Assembly (NCBI RefSeq): GCF_014905175.1
Contig: NC_057789.1
Coordinates: forward strand, 12,700,876 to 12,764,875
DNA length: 64,000 nt
From: Aphidius gifuensis
Taxonomy: Eukaryota > Arthropoda > Insecta > Hymenoptera > Braconidae
Reading direction: 5' to 3'
The position numbers and the translations under genes were made by a program. This document shows, piece by piece, positions 10,545 to 21,830 of this stretch; positions within the stretch are counted from its first letter, which is position 1; every line of letters starts with the position of its first letter. A model generated the notes under the pieces. That model was not told the origin of the DNA. It saw only the letters and a program-made list of their open reading frames with translations, and made no database searches.

Positions 10545-11892
10545 TCTTTTATTTGATCTAATTTGATCTGGTTCAGATAAGATTTAATCTGATCGAATCT
10601 GGGTACAGAATAAACTTGATCTGGTTTCAGATCAAATCTTATCTGACCAGATCAAACTTGATCTTGTGGCGTAATCATATTGAGCAACGTCTTTATAAAT
10701 TAAATTTCAACCAAAAAGCAAAATAAATAATTAATTTAATAACATTTTAATTTCACAATAAAAAAAGTACCATATCTCGGAGCAATAAACTCAGTATTTT
10801 TTCGCCAATCCAATTGAAACAATAAATTTAATAAAGTATTTCGTCCACGATATTCAGCTATAATTTTGCTGACTATCGTGAGATACAGAAATTATTATTA
10901 AACAAGAGTTCAATCCCACCAATATCTTGCGTTATTTCTAAGTTTATAGAAACGTAAATTTTATTGAAGTCAACGACACTCATCGTTCCACATTCAAACC
11001 TGTAACTTATATTTTTATTCAATAAACCAATTATTAAAAAGTGCAACTAATTAAAGTTCAATCATTTTTATTTAATTATTTCGTTCACTCATAAATCAGT
11101 TCTAACATCGTAGTAAAATCAAATACTAGTGTGTGCTATTCAGTTCAATCAACATCTCGGTGACCATCTATTTTGACACTCTCAACATTTATTCTGGAAG
11201 TACACATTCACAACATCAAGGTATTTGCAAATTTCTTACACAGTTTCCTTTCCTAAATCCTGTTACCCTGTAGGGAATAACAAAATTAGATAAAATTTAA
11301 AATTGTTTATACTGACTTGTTTATTCGTGTTTTTAAATCATTTAATGTTAATTTCCTTTTAAGTTCAATTGAATTATTTTAATAAACTAAAATAAACCTG
11401 TCACGTAACAATCTGTTTAGATTTGACTGGACCAAACTTGATCTGACTAGATATAGTTTGATAAAACTTGATCTGACTAGATATAGTTTGATAAAACTTG
11501 ATCTGCACTGAGATCAAACTAGATCACGGGCGAATGAATGTTTAAAAGACAAATTTTTCTTACGTTTTATAATCATTGCCGTGGTTAAGTAGGTAAGGCT
11601 TTGGAATTTCACACCAGAAGCATTGAGTTCAAGTCCGAGTGATGTCGATTCTTTATCGTGAAAATATAGAATTCTTAATTGTATTCCATTAAAACTATGA
11701 GAAGCAAAACCGATTTCTTTAATCAAGCATTGATTAATTTGAAATTATTTTTATTAAATCAATAAATTTCTATCCAGATAAGGTCAGATCAAGTCAAATC
11801 TGAAATCGTCCAATAATCCTCATCTGTCTTGATCCGGAATATGCCAGATCAAATCTGATCTGATTTGATCTGATGATTTTTCCCTGGTTATT
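10545..11892. mobile_element. GATCTGA-rich putative non-autonomous element
   Basis: Variants of (A)GATCTGATC/GATCAAATC cluster at 10550-10670, at 11410-11525 and at 11775-11880, in both orientations. At 11439-11504 a 33-bp unit (TTGATCTGACTAGATATAGT plus TTGATAAAAC) is directly repeated. The right edge, read on the minus strand, begins CAGGGAAAAATCATCAGATC, a hAT-like terminus. I found no matching left terminus. Dense subterminal motifs at the edges of a non-coding block suggest a transposase-binding region of a non-autonomous DNA element. The 10680-11400 core holds no recognised gene. Confidence 0.4.
11575..11645 (+). ncRNA. Weak tRNA-like (SINE head) sequence
   Basis: GTGGTTAAGTAGGTAAGGC (11581-11599) resembles a pol III A box and GAGTTCAAGTCCGAG (11625-11639) a B box, at the usual spacing. 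No cloverleaf is convincing. It is best read as the degraded head of a tRNA-derived SINE lying within the GATCTGA-rich region. Confidence 0.35.
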
Positions 11893-12317
11893 GAAAATTA
11901 TTGCGTCATTGCAGCTGTAATTATATAATACAGTTGAGCTGTAAAATTATATTATACATATCTATACATTTTTTTTTCTTTTTCTTCTAATACTTGTTCA
12001 TTTTTAGTACCTAATGCTCGTTGATACTATTTTACAAAATATATTACAATACCTTTTTTTACATTTTTTATTATATAATGAACTTTGAAAATTTATTGAA
12101 TGCTGGAAGACTTTTTTTTATTTTGTACTTGCGAATCAGATTCACACACTCGCAGTCTTTCAATGAAAATATATTTTTTTCAAACAAAATTATACTTTCA
12201 ACAATATTCTTTTCTTTCTACGAAAAATGAAATTTTTATTTTCTTTTATTTAATTGACAAATTTAAATACGAATTTTCACAGAATTTTGCAGTCTCTAAA
12301 ATGAAAAACAAAAACAT
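11893..12317. other. Gene-free AT-rich sequence
   Basis: Two overlapping open frames around 12021-12321 are Phe/Tyr/Ile-rich translations of T-rich DNA and carry no motif. I do not call a gene. Confidence 0.5.
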
Positions 12318-13625
12318 TTAAACTTATTATTTATTTGAGGTGTTGATTTATCTAAGTGTTGATTCGTTTTTCTATTTTCCCATCTATTTATTACTTTAAG
12401 TGGATAACATATAACTGCTGATAAAACAAAAACTGCACCAGCAATATAAAATAGTGCAGTTGTACTCTCAAAATAAGTTCCAAGAAATCCTAAAGAAAAT
12501 AAAAAATTATATATTCAATTGAATAATTATTAGTTGATTAATTTATCTATTACCAGCCAAAGGTGTGCCAATAGCTGCAGCAATTCTTCGAAATAATAAA
12601 ATAAGACCAAATGCATTTGTTAATTTTTCTAAACCCATTATTTCAACAAGAAGAATTGATCTCAATCCAGCAAAAACAGTTGCAGAATAAAATAATAATA
12701 AATTAAAATTAAATATCTAACTTGCATTTTTTTTTTTTTTCTAATTATAATAGAAAAATGACTTTAATAAATAATCTATTGAGCAATTAAATTAACAAAT
12801 CGTGTAATTATATGCTTGAAAGAATAACAAAATAAAATAAATGAAAATTGGTATGAAACAGTCATTGATATACAAAGTAACATTGTTACAAGACCACCAA
12901 CAGTGGTCTAAATATATTATTAACAATAAATGTATCAATGTTCTATCATCAACACCTATATCTTGAGCACGACCTTATAAACAATTAATAAATATTTTTA
13001 AATCATTAAATTATCGCCAATTATATATTATCATGATTTAATAAGTTTATTGCCAAGTTAATACATAAATGGTGTATAAAAACCAAGCATTGTTAAACTA
13101 TCACTTATTGTAAGTAATAAAAATAATGGACTTTTTAATAAATTTATATCAAGCATTGTTTTGAATATACATGATATACTTTCTGGACATATATAACAAT
13201 TTCATTATTTTTCTTCTTCAACATCATGGATTGTTGGTAATTTTGTTACAGACATGTGATAGCCAACTGATGACATCTGTAAATGTTTTTTTCTTAATAT
13301 TGCAAAATAATTTATTGATTCTTTGAGTATAAATTATTATTTATTACTTGAGATCCCTAGTGTGGTAATCTTGCCATTGAACCACCATAAATGAGAGAGA
13401 ATTAAGTTGAATTACGTTTACGAACTTTTTTTGATGAATGTTGACTACCGTTTTCATCACGTCGTCCACTAATAATCTTGAAATAATCAAAAATTTAAAA
13501 ATTAAAAAACACTCAATTATTTTTGATATTAAATTTTTGATTAGTGTTGATAAAACTCACTGTTGATATTCGTCTGATTAGTCTTTCTAGGTTACCGGAA
13601 AATAAATTATTTTCTTCTTCAGTTA
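12318..13625 (-). pseudogene. SLC16 / monocarboxylate transporter-like gene, broken
   Basis: Read from 13625 downwards, short coding blocks are separated by intron-like AT sequence. They include a cytoplasmic-loop-like exon (ITEEENNLFSGNLERLIRR, GTGAGT donor at 13560), a block with LDINLLKSPLFLLLTISDS and GFYTPFMY (13070-13180), a membrane block with GLVTMLLCISMTVSYQFSFI (12820-12910), then MGLEKLTNAFGLILLFRRIA and GTPLAG (12560-12660), and FLGTYFESTTALFYIAGAVF (12400-12490) before a polar tail. The GLEKLTNAFGL...G..LG block is typical of the later transmembrane helices of SLC16 H+-coupled monocarboxylate carriers in the plasma membrane. In-frame stops follow VEEEK and PFMY, and the N-terminal helices are missing: the MULE sequence begins just past 13640. 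Family assignment is fairly sure, the substrate unknown. Confidence 0.7.
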
Positions 13626-13644
13626 TCCTAATGTCATTTAAATT

Positions 13645-16600
13645 ATAGGATAACCATACGATGCTCTCAACCAAAGGACAATGGGTTTCCTGGTCGAGCT
13701 AGATTGTTGAATGTAGTTTTGACAATTACTCGAATGCACACAATGCATGGTAAACATCCAGGCTTATTGGAAAGTAACACTGCTAAAGAATATGTTAGAA
13801 AAAGAGCTGCGGAAACATTGAATCCACAAAGAATTCTTTACCAAGAATTGTTGGCGTCACGTGAATGTCAAGCAGCAGTCAATCAAGATCCTGACTGGAT
13901 CCTTGAAAAAATGCATAAAATAATCAACAGGAGTAGAGAATCTGTAGATCTCCCTGACGTACAAAATCTTGATGAATTCCATGATGTTTTAAATTCTCAG
14001 CAATGGCACACTCTATTAACTTGTGATGGTGATTTTATACATTCCCCGATCAGCAAAGAAACGTTACGAAATCAATTTTTTATACGTTTTCACCGAAACG
14101 TATTAAAAGAACCTATTTAAAACGTTTCCGATACGTTGCCGTACTTTTGTATTGACGTGTTACTAAAATAAAGCATTTTAACAACGTATCCTAAAAATCA
14201 ATGTAAAACGGTTTAAAGAAAATATTATAAAAATGTTCCCATTCAGTAAATTCTGAAATGTTTTTATCGATCTTTTAGAAATGTATCGTTAACGTTCTGA
14301 AATGACCAATTTCAACTTTTTATTTTAACGATATCCTACAAATGTATTTAATTGCTTCCAAAAATAGTATTGTTAAAATTCTCTATTAATTACATTCCGA
14401 ATACGTTTCGATGAAATGGATCGTCAATCATTCGTCACATCCAATCTTTGAACATATTGGACATGCTCAAGAAACGTTTTATGTTAACTCAAACTGGTGC
14501 ATTTTTTGTCCACGGAAATAGAAGATTTCTGCGATATTTATGCGGAATGTTTCTTAAGCGTTATTCTATGTAGGTTTCAAAAATACTGTGACCGGGTGTA
14601 TTGTCTTTGATATGGTCTGGAAACGTTATTTGTAAACCTGATTTTCAATGTTATGAAAACATTACAATAAACTAAACGAAAACCATTTTTTGGTTTTATC
14701 TTTGATATGTTTCTAGAACGTTGGCGATTTTGAAAAAAATTCATTTTAACGCATCTCGAAATTTTCAGAGTCATAAAACGGTCAAGATTTGCCCAACAGT
14801 ACCGAGACTGATCTGTGTACCGCTTATTAAATTATTATATTATATTATTGCATAAATTATTAAGTTACTTGCAGATAAAATTTTGAGTTTTAATTCTAGG
14901 ATAAAAACTATGAACGAGTGCAAAATAGAGTAAGCTAGTTGATTGACTCAGAATTTTTATTGATGCAATTTTCATGAAAATCTAAAATTTCGGTTTCTAA
15001 TGGCTATCCTCTTTCGTTTAGTTATAAATCATTAAGCATTTTTTAAGCAACGGAGCGTAAATTAATAAAAAAAAGCGTCAAATGAAATTATAATATTAAA
15101 AGAGTATAATATTATTCACTGTACTTTATTTTCCGTAATAGAACGACGCATGGTTACCACTGGAGGCAGAATAAATGATAACAATTTTCAGAATCATGTA
15201 TTTGTGTATGAATAAAATCGAATAAATATTAAATTGTAATTGGTTTTTTTCTTATTTTTTATTTGCGAGATGAATAATTTATTGAAGATTTAAAATGTTG
15301 TGTCTGATAAGAAAATAAATGAAAAATTGATAAAATATTAAAAATATACTAACAAAATTTTGATTGTTATAAGTCCTTCAAAACGATGTTCTGTCAGTAA
15401 CAGTAGGTAAGAAATAAGAGAGAAAGAAAGAGAAATGGCAACTAAAATAAAGACACTACATTTTTTTTAAATCCAAAACTTGGCTAAATGTCGTTTGATA
15501 CGCCATTTACCGTTCACCAAGAAAAGGTATATGAAACGTTGTGAATGCATTTCCGAGACATTCTTATAAAATCTATTCGATAACTAGTACCATAAGTATG
15601 TCATTTCTATATGAGCATTTCTATACACTTAAAATTTTTAATTTTTCAAATCGTTAACAAAATCTATTCACAAAATTTGGCCGTTTCCTGAAAAAATTCA
15701 TCACCTTCAGTTATTCAAGATTTTTTTTTTTTGGTACTATACCAGAAGCTCGTTTTTCCGGTCAAAAAATTAATACAGTTCTAGAAAACCAATCCGAAAC
15801 GTTCCTGACATTGACCACTGTCCATTTTTAACGTTTCTGTAACCAATCAAAAGACTTTCTAGATACGTTTCAGAAGTTTTAAGATACGTATTAGAAACGT
15901 ATTAAAAACTAATTTTTGCTGATCGGGTCTTGATGATCAAAGACTGATGATATTGTTTAATGGTCGTATTATATCACAATTAGTTGATGTTACTGAAATT
16001 ACCATTTCATCTCATAGTTATAAATCACCACCAGCTACAAGTGAAGTGATAACAGCTCATGCTGTTGAAAATGCAAGATTATACAAATGTCTTGTATTTT
16101 TTGTTTCTCAAAAAACCAGAAGTATGTATGATCAAGTGGTAAATTCAATAAATGAACACTTGCCAAATGTTACACGTGTATTTACATTTAGGACATGGAT
16201 CTTTTAAAAGTATCACCAAAAATCATTGAAAAAAGCAAAGTTTATAAGCAACTGAAGAAACTTTGTAATCGTTTTGATCGTCAAGCAGTTAGTGGTCAAC
16301 TCGGATAAGCCAAATTGAGCCACTACTTTCAAATTTTGCTAAATAATTTGTTGGAACGTCCTCAGCCTTTACCACCAGGTTTTAGAGTAGCTGAAGTAGT
16401 TAATATTAATGGTAAATTTTAATTTAAATTTAATTTTTTTAATGTTCATAGTTTTATTTAAAAATTAAATTTTCAGGCGAGGATATTTTTGCTGTTAACA
16501 TTCAAAAGTATATCCGGCCAGGTAACAGACAACTGGTTCTCCATCAAGAAAGCATGTATCAAGAACATTTACAGCCAAAAAATCAACAAGAAGCTGAGCA

Positions 16601-17060
16601 AGTTGGACAACAACAACAAGAACAACAACAACAAGGAGAGCCACAACAAGTAGAGCTTGTTGACGAAGCTTTGTCTATATTTATGCACAATGGTGGTATG
16701 TTTTTTTTTTAATTAACAACTGTTTTTGATTTTAATGTTTGATAAAGTTTTATTATTTCACAAGTAAACACATGTTGTTTTTTTATATTCATAGAAATAA
16801 ATAATGATGAAAATCCTGGACAAGATGTTGATGAGGTTGGTGTTCAGTTTGATAATCATCAAGGTGAACTTTGCAGACATTTGTGATACTTTAGCAGAAC
16901 GTGCCTTAGCTTGCCTTCACAAATTTTGTCTTGATTGTCTTCAACGATGGTCATTAAGACAAAGGACATGTCCATTTTGTCGACAGAAAATTAATGATTG
17001 TAATCGATTTATACTTCAATGTAATGTACTTATAATTATTTGTAACCCCATTCATTGATT
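13645..17060 (+). pseudogene. FLYWCH / MULE-type transposase relic with RING-like tail
   Basis: The coding blocks in order are as follows. (1) 13645-14044: the end of a FLYWCH-like finger (RCSQPKDNGFPGRARLL), then HGKHPGLLESNTAKEYVRKR and a 100-residue N-terminal region. (2) 15928-16207: LDDQRLMILFNGR and a segment ending VVNSINEHLPNVTRV. (3) 16220-16415: a C-terminal region with LERPQPLPPGFRV and a GT donor near 16412. (4) 16477-16695: a Gln-rich exon. (5) 16795-17030: an acidic segment, then in a shifted frame a RING-like ALACLHKFCLDCLQRWSL with a CPFC pair. Most of the MULE DDE core is missing, stops occur (for example after VSGQLG), and blocks 1 and 2 are split by the 1.88-kb element at 14045-15927. 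The first RING cysteine pair is incomplete. Transposase type is inferred from FLYWCH plus the block order. Confidence 0.6.
14045..15927. mobile_element. TIR element (CCCGATCAGCAAA ends) nested in the MULE relic
   Basis: The left end CCCGATCAGCAAA (14045-14057) and the right end TTTGCTGATCGGG (15915-15927) are perfect 13-bp inverted repeats. Both flanks carry TC (14043-14044 and 15928-15929), a possible 2-bp target duplication. Removing the block brings the two halves of the MULE-like gene together. Subterminal regions are filled with variants of AAACGTT / AACGTATT in both orientations at both ends. The inside has no recognisable gene; a 65-codon minus frame at 14577-14774 has no motif. It is a non-autonomous DNA transposon of a superfamily I cannot name. 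It inserted after the MULE relic was in place. Confidence 0.8.
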
Positions 17061-19082
17061 GTAAATCATTAATTAAAATTCTATGTTGCACTTAGCCGAC
17101 AAATCATAAGGAACAGCTGTAAATATCAATTTATGATTCTATTTCATAGGAAAGCATTTGTACATTCCAAATATATATTTGTAATGTTTGTCCGAGGTCA
17201 ACTTTTTTTAAATTAACTAAACAAACATTTGAAATTTATTGCCTAATTAAAGTCCTACGGCGCATGCGCGTAGATTTTTTTTTCTATTGTGTATCAATTG
17301 AGCTGATAGCTGTAAAACATGGTAGCGGATGTTTATTTACAATAAAAATTTTTAACAAAAACAACAACAACCCTAGCGAAAATGGCGACACCGATCCGAC
17401 ACCGATCCGACACCAATCCGACACTGATCTCATACAGAAACGACACAAAACCGACACACGACTATAAGAATTTCTAAATCACAAAAATAAATAGTAAAAA
17501 GCATTTAAAAAATAAAATATTATGTCTAAAAATTTCTAAATAATATTCTTATAATTTAAGACACATGAGAATTTTTTTGAAATAATTTTTTTACTGAAAA
17601 AACTCAATTCTGTTTATGTATTAAAAGTGAGGTTAGCTGTCAGAATCATCTGTACACGACTGTGAGATTTCACAATTCTCACACAATTCCGACACAATTC
17701 CGACACACGACTGTGAGAATTGTAAATCCGACACAAATCCGACAGACGTACGACAGTATATTTTTATTTTGTATTTAATATAAAAAAAGAGCATTTTATT
17801 AATAAAAATTTTTTGTTCAATATTAAAGTTATAATATTTTAATAATTTTAGGCATATTAGATTTTTTTTTTTTTAAATAAATTTTGATAAAAAAAATAAT
17901 TGGAAACATGGGAAACCAAATACATGGTTTCATTACAAATTACATTCGAGTTACAAAAATACCAAATACGTGGGAAACTGATTAAATGTATTAGTTTTGA
18001 AAAAAAAGTATTTAAAAAAAAACCTTTTTTAACCTCATAAAAAAACCAAAAAATGATAATTTTCTAATAAAATAATTAAAAAAAAATGTAATATGCCTAT
18101 AATTATTAAAAGATTATAATTTTATTATTGAACAAAAATTTTTGCAAATTGCAAATTCTCACAGACGATTCCAATTATTCTTTTTATCAAAATTTATTCA
18201 AAAAAAAAAAATCTAATATGCCTAAAATTATTAAAATATTATAACTTCAATATTGAACAAAAATTTTTATTAATAAAATGCTCTTTTTTTATATTAAATA
18301 CAAAATAAAAATATACTGTCGTACGTCTGTCGGATTTGTGTCGGAATTGTGTCGGATTTACAATTCTCACAGTCGTGTGTCGGAATTGTGTCGGAATTGT
18401 GTGAGAATTGTAAAATCTCACAGTCGTGTACAGATGATTCTGACAGCTAACCTCACTTTTAATACATAAACAGAATTGAGTTTTTTCAATAAAAAAATTA
18501 TTTTGAAAAAATTCTAATGTGTCTTAAATTATAAAAATATTATTTAGAAATTTTTAGACATAATATTTTATTTTTTAAATGCTTCTTACTATTTATTCTT
18601 GTGACTTAGAAATTCTTATAGTCGTGTGTCGGTTTTGTATGAGATCAGTGCACAATCCGACTATCGGCATTTTCGCTAGGGAAACAGCTTAAAATTTACT
18701 TCAACGATATAAGGATAAAATTGTTTTAGTAAATTGCTGTTTGTTGTTAAAAATTTTTTATTGTAAATAAACATCCGCCGCCTTCTTTTACAGCTGTCAG
18801 CTCAATTGATACATTATAGAAAAAAAAAATCTACGCGCATGTGCCGTAGGACTTTAATTAGGCAATTAATTTCAAATTTTTATTTAATTAATTGAAAAAA
18901 AATTGACCCCGGACAAATATTACAAATATATATTTAAAATGTACAAATGATTTCCTATAAAAGACAATCATAAATTAATTCTTAAAGTTGTTCCTTATAA
19001 TTTGTCGGGTAAGTGCAACATAGAATTTAAATTAATTAATTACAATTAATGAGGGGAGTTACAAATAATTATAAGTAGATAG
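17025..19082. mobile_element. Fold-back element with arms of about 850 bp
   Basis: The left arm (17025-17890) and the right arm (18195-19082) are inverted copies with moderate divergence. The ends match as CTTATAATTATTTGTAAC and its complement. Further in, TTCTATGTTGCACTTAGCCG pairs with CGGGTAAGTGCAACATAGAA, then CTACGGCGCATGCGCGTAGA with CTACGCGCATGTGCCGTAG. The CCGACACAATTCCGAC blocks pair with GTCGGAATTGTGTCGG, and TCAGAATCATCTGTACACGA has a near-perfect partner. The spacer of about 300 bp (17890-18195) is AT-rich with no gene. No transposase is present, so the element is non-autonomous. The left end touches the RING-like exon of the MULE relic, so these may be the termini of a related non-autonomous unit; that is inference. 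Confidence 0.85.
17387..17427 (+). repeat. CCGACACCGAT tandem repeat inside the fold-back arm
   Basis: Four units of about 11 bp (CCGACACCGAT, CCGACACCAAT, CCGACACTGAT) follow each other. Related CCGACACAATT units recur at 17685-17750, and complements appear in the right arm at 18325-18410 and 18625. Expansion seems stronger in the left arm. Confidence 0.75.
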
Positions 19083-20469
19083 AAAAAAAAGGTGAAAAAA
19101 TCGAAGTTCAAACTTTTTATGTTTTTCCTGTGTTTGTGCTCTGATGCGCCAATATAATATCAGCTGACTTGAACAACAGGATAAAAGTGTTGACATGTTT
19201 CACACTTCCTATCACGCGTCAAGCGAGGGTAGCATAAATTAATTACTTGATTATTTTTTGTTTTTATAGGATATTACAGTTTATTATCATTAAATTACCT
19301 GAGATTTACCAAATATTTCGATTGAAAAAAAATATGCAAATAATGTTAAAATTATATGAAATAATAAAAGTACTGAAAATAATTAAAATTTTTTTTCCTA
19401 ATTTTATTTTTTTTTAGATCTAAAAAAAAAAAAGAAAACAAAATTTACTTTCATGAAATTTTTATTTTTTTTTTCAGGTTTTGAGAAAAACCATATAACA
19501 GATCGAGAGAAAAAAAAAAACTATATGGTTTTCACTATGGTTCACTGAGGTTCACTGTTTGAGCTAATCAAAACAGGCAAACTCTTACCGCAACCGTTTG
19601 TTCAGGATGTGTGTGACCCTCGAGGCATAGCACTCCCGGGCGACATTGTCGCAGTAATGAAATACAGTAACACAATATCCGCGATATTCAAGTTTTGCAT
19701 TACCTTCGTATAGATGTATATATTGATTTATATTTTTTGACTCATGCAGTCTTAAAAACTTTAAATCTTTTTTTTTTTTTTATATCAACAATAATTTAAA
19801 TAAGAAAATTGTAATATAAATTTACCCTAAACAGGCTTTTTAACTTTCGTCTGATTTTTTAATATTTTTTAAATTGTTAGTCGTCAATCATAATTATAAA
19901 AATATAAAAATTTATCTAAAAAATAACCTCAAAAAAAATTATAGCAGATATTTTATTGTTTTAAATATTATTATTCGGTCACAACTAGTAATGTTTTCGT
20001 TAAAAAAAGTATGTTATTATGTTTTCTTCTATGATGTTAAGTGTCTTATGTTTCTATTAGAATCATTATTACTGTTATAAAAGAGGTGAAGTATTCAAAT
20101 TTTCAAAAATTTAATACAAGATAGGAATAAAAGATCCTAAAACAAAAAAAAAAACTGTTTATCATTTATATGATTGGAAAAAAAAGTAATCACCAATTCA
20201 TATAAAAAAAAATTCTAGAAGTGTGAAAATCAAAGTCTTATAAATAATAATTGAAAAATTAATTTAATGAAAAAATTTAGATTTATTTTTCAAACAAATA
20301 GTTAAACTAATAAAGGTTATTAATTATATATAATTATACAATAAAAGCAATAGTAGTAGTTTGCAGAACGAAAAATGATAAATGTATTGAGAATTCTTTA
20401 GTTGTCGATTATTTGACTTGCGAGTACAACACAGTGGGCTCCTTAACATCGTAAATGGGTCCAGTAGGT
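19083..20469. other. Gene-free AT-rich sequence
   Basis: Mostly A/T runs. A more balanced patch at 19550-19690 (around GGCATAGCACTCCCGGGCGA) has no open frame I can support. The 68-codon open frame at 19874-20080 is low-complexity. Confidence 0.45.
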
Positions 20470-20885
20470 AGTGTTTTTTTTCTAAGTAAAACTTCTTTTT
20501 GGAGGGTAGGTGAAAAAAAAATTCGTCACGAAAATCGGGGACGGAAGTAGTGTAACGGAAACTAAAATGGACACTGAAACGTTGAATGAAACACAGTATA
20601 CATATATCATAGGTAATGCAACATGAAGCGTTGCATGTATATAGCATAGGCAACGCAACATGAAAAGTTTCATCAAACACAGTATAGTAAAGTTTGAGGG
20701 AAAGAACAAAAAAAAGACATGCGCATAACTGAAAAAAAAAAAATATATCGCTTTATAGTATTGGTCTCATGGATGTCATAGCCGGCACCATAGCATTATC
20801 GTTGTCGAAATTTTAGTTTATCAGTGTTTATATTTTTTGTAAGCTTTCATTATCGAATTTTCGTTTCAAAAATTATTTTATTCCA
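20470..20885 (-). repeat. Palindromic element P1, copy 2 (inverted)
   Basis: This is the reverse complement of the block at 9140-9575: GGAGGGTAGGTG, AATCGGGGACGGAAGTAG, the TATAGCATAGGCAACGCAAC segment, GACATGCGCATAACTG, GTCATAGCCGGCACCATAGC and TTCATTATCGAATTTTCG all have partners there. The hairpin core is reduced here. Only parts of the CATAGGTAA / TATACATATA arms remain, so the double palindrome of copy 1 is not conserved. No reading frame is supported. Confidence 0.65.
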
Positions 20886-21380
20886 TACTAGTCAGCCGTG
20901 TCTGACTGTGCGGACTTACGTGTATATGTATTTTTAATTCCCTAAAAAATTAAAAACATACGAAATATGGAGAAAAAATTTATTTCTAAATCCTGATCAA
21001 CCAGAAAACAACATAAGAAACTAATGCATTATTTTTATTCTTTTCTTCTCAAAAAAATATATCGTTTGATTAAAAAAAAAAACCCAGGAGATGATAAAAA
21101 AATTTAATTTCTACATTCTGATGAACCGGAAACTAAAGAAATATTTTTAATCCCCTCTTTTTTAGAAAATATATATATTAATAAGAAAAACGCTGAAGAT
21201 AATTGGAAAAATCATTTTGACTTCTTGGTGATCGTAAAAGGTAATCTGAGCGATATTTTCGTGGACCCTCCTGAACTCAAACTAAGTATCTATGTCAAAT
21301 TTCATGTCAATCGGGCAATAGTTTACGCAAAACTGCGTTCCCACGGCCACGTCTTTTTATTGTATAGATATACATAATAC
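20886..21380 (+). mobile_element. Possible LINE 3'-end fragment
   Basis: The segment 21280-21370 (TGTCAAATTTCATGTCAATC, AATAGTTTACGCAAAACTGC, CACGGCCACG, then a TATAGATATA-type end) resembles the 3' untranslated tails of RTE-like non-LTR retrotransposons. Upstream, two related blocks (near 20960 and 21085, each ending in a TGATSAACCRGAAA-like motif) look like a diverged duplication. No reverse transcriptase sequence is present, so the call is by resemblance only. Confidence 0.35.
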
Positions 21381-21450
21381 TATAATAAATAGGTTCATAA
21401 GTACATACATATAAAAATATAGCAATAAAAAATAGTATATTAATCTCTAT

Positions 21451-21830
21451 TTGGAATTGTTTAATATGAACGCAAAACGTTGTGAAATGACGAAAAAATT
21501 GTCTGTATCATCACAAATCTCTGATGAATTTAAAATGGATAATGATCTCAACAAATTGAATGTTGATCAAAATAATGAAAACAAAAATGGTACTATTAAT
21601 ACTTATTTTTCAACACTTGATTCAATTTGTAATTGAAAAATCCTATTAATATAATGGGTATTCTTGTAAAAATAAAAACGAATCTAACTCTATTACTCGT
21701 CGAGGCTCAAGTTTCCTATCCTGATTCAACTGATCAAAAAAAAATCCTGCGACGAAATCAAGACCATTAAGTACTGAACGTGTACGACAATATCGTGATA
21801 GACAACGTTAAAAAAAATGCCTGGTGTCGC
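21451..21830 (+). pseudogene. Degraded ORF, basic STERVRQYRDRQR motif
   Basis: A 61-codon frame at 21451-21636 is polar and Asn/Lys-rich, with no motif. After stops, a second frame near 21765-21810 reads PLSTERVRQYRDRQR, a short basic signature often seen near the N-terminus of proteins of several arthropod transposons. Frames are broken between them. It is best described as the remains of an unidentified transposon-borne gene. Confidence 0.3.

Noticed and set aside
17025..19082. Assembly artefact giving an artificial inverted duplication
   Set aside because: The arms differ by many substitutions and small indels, which an assembly duplication would not show.
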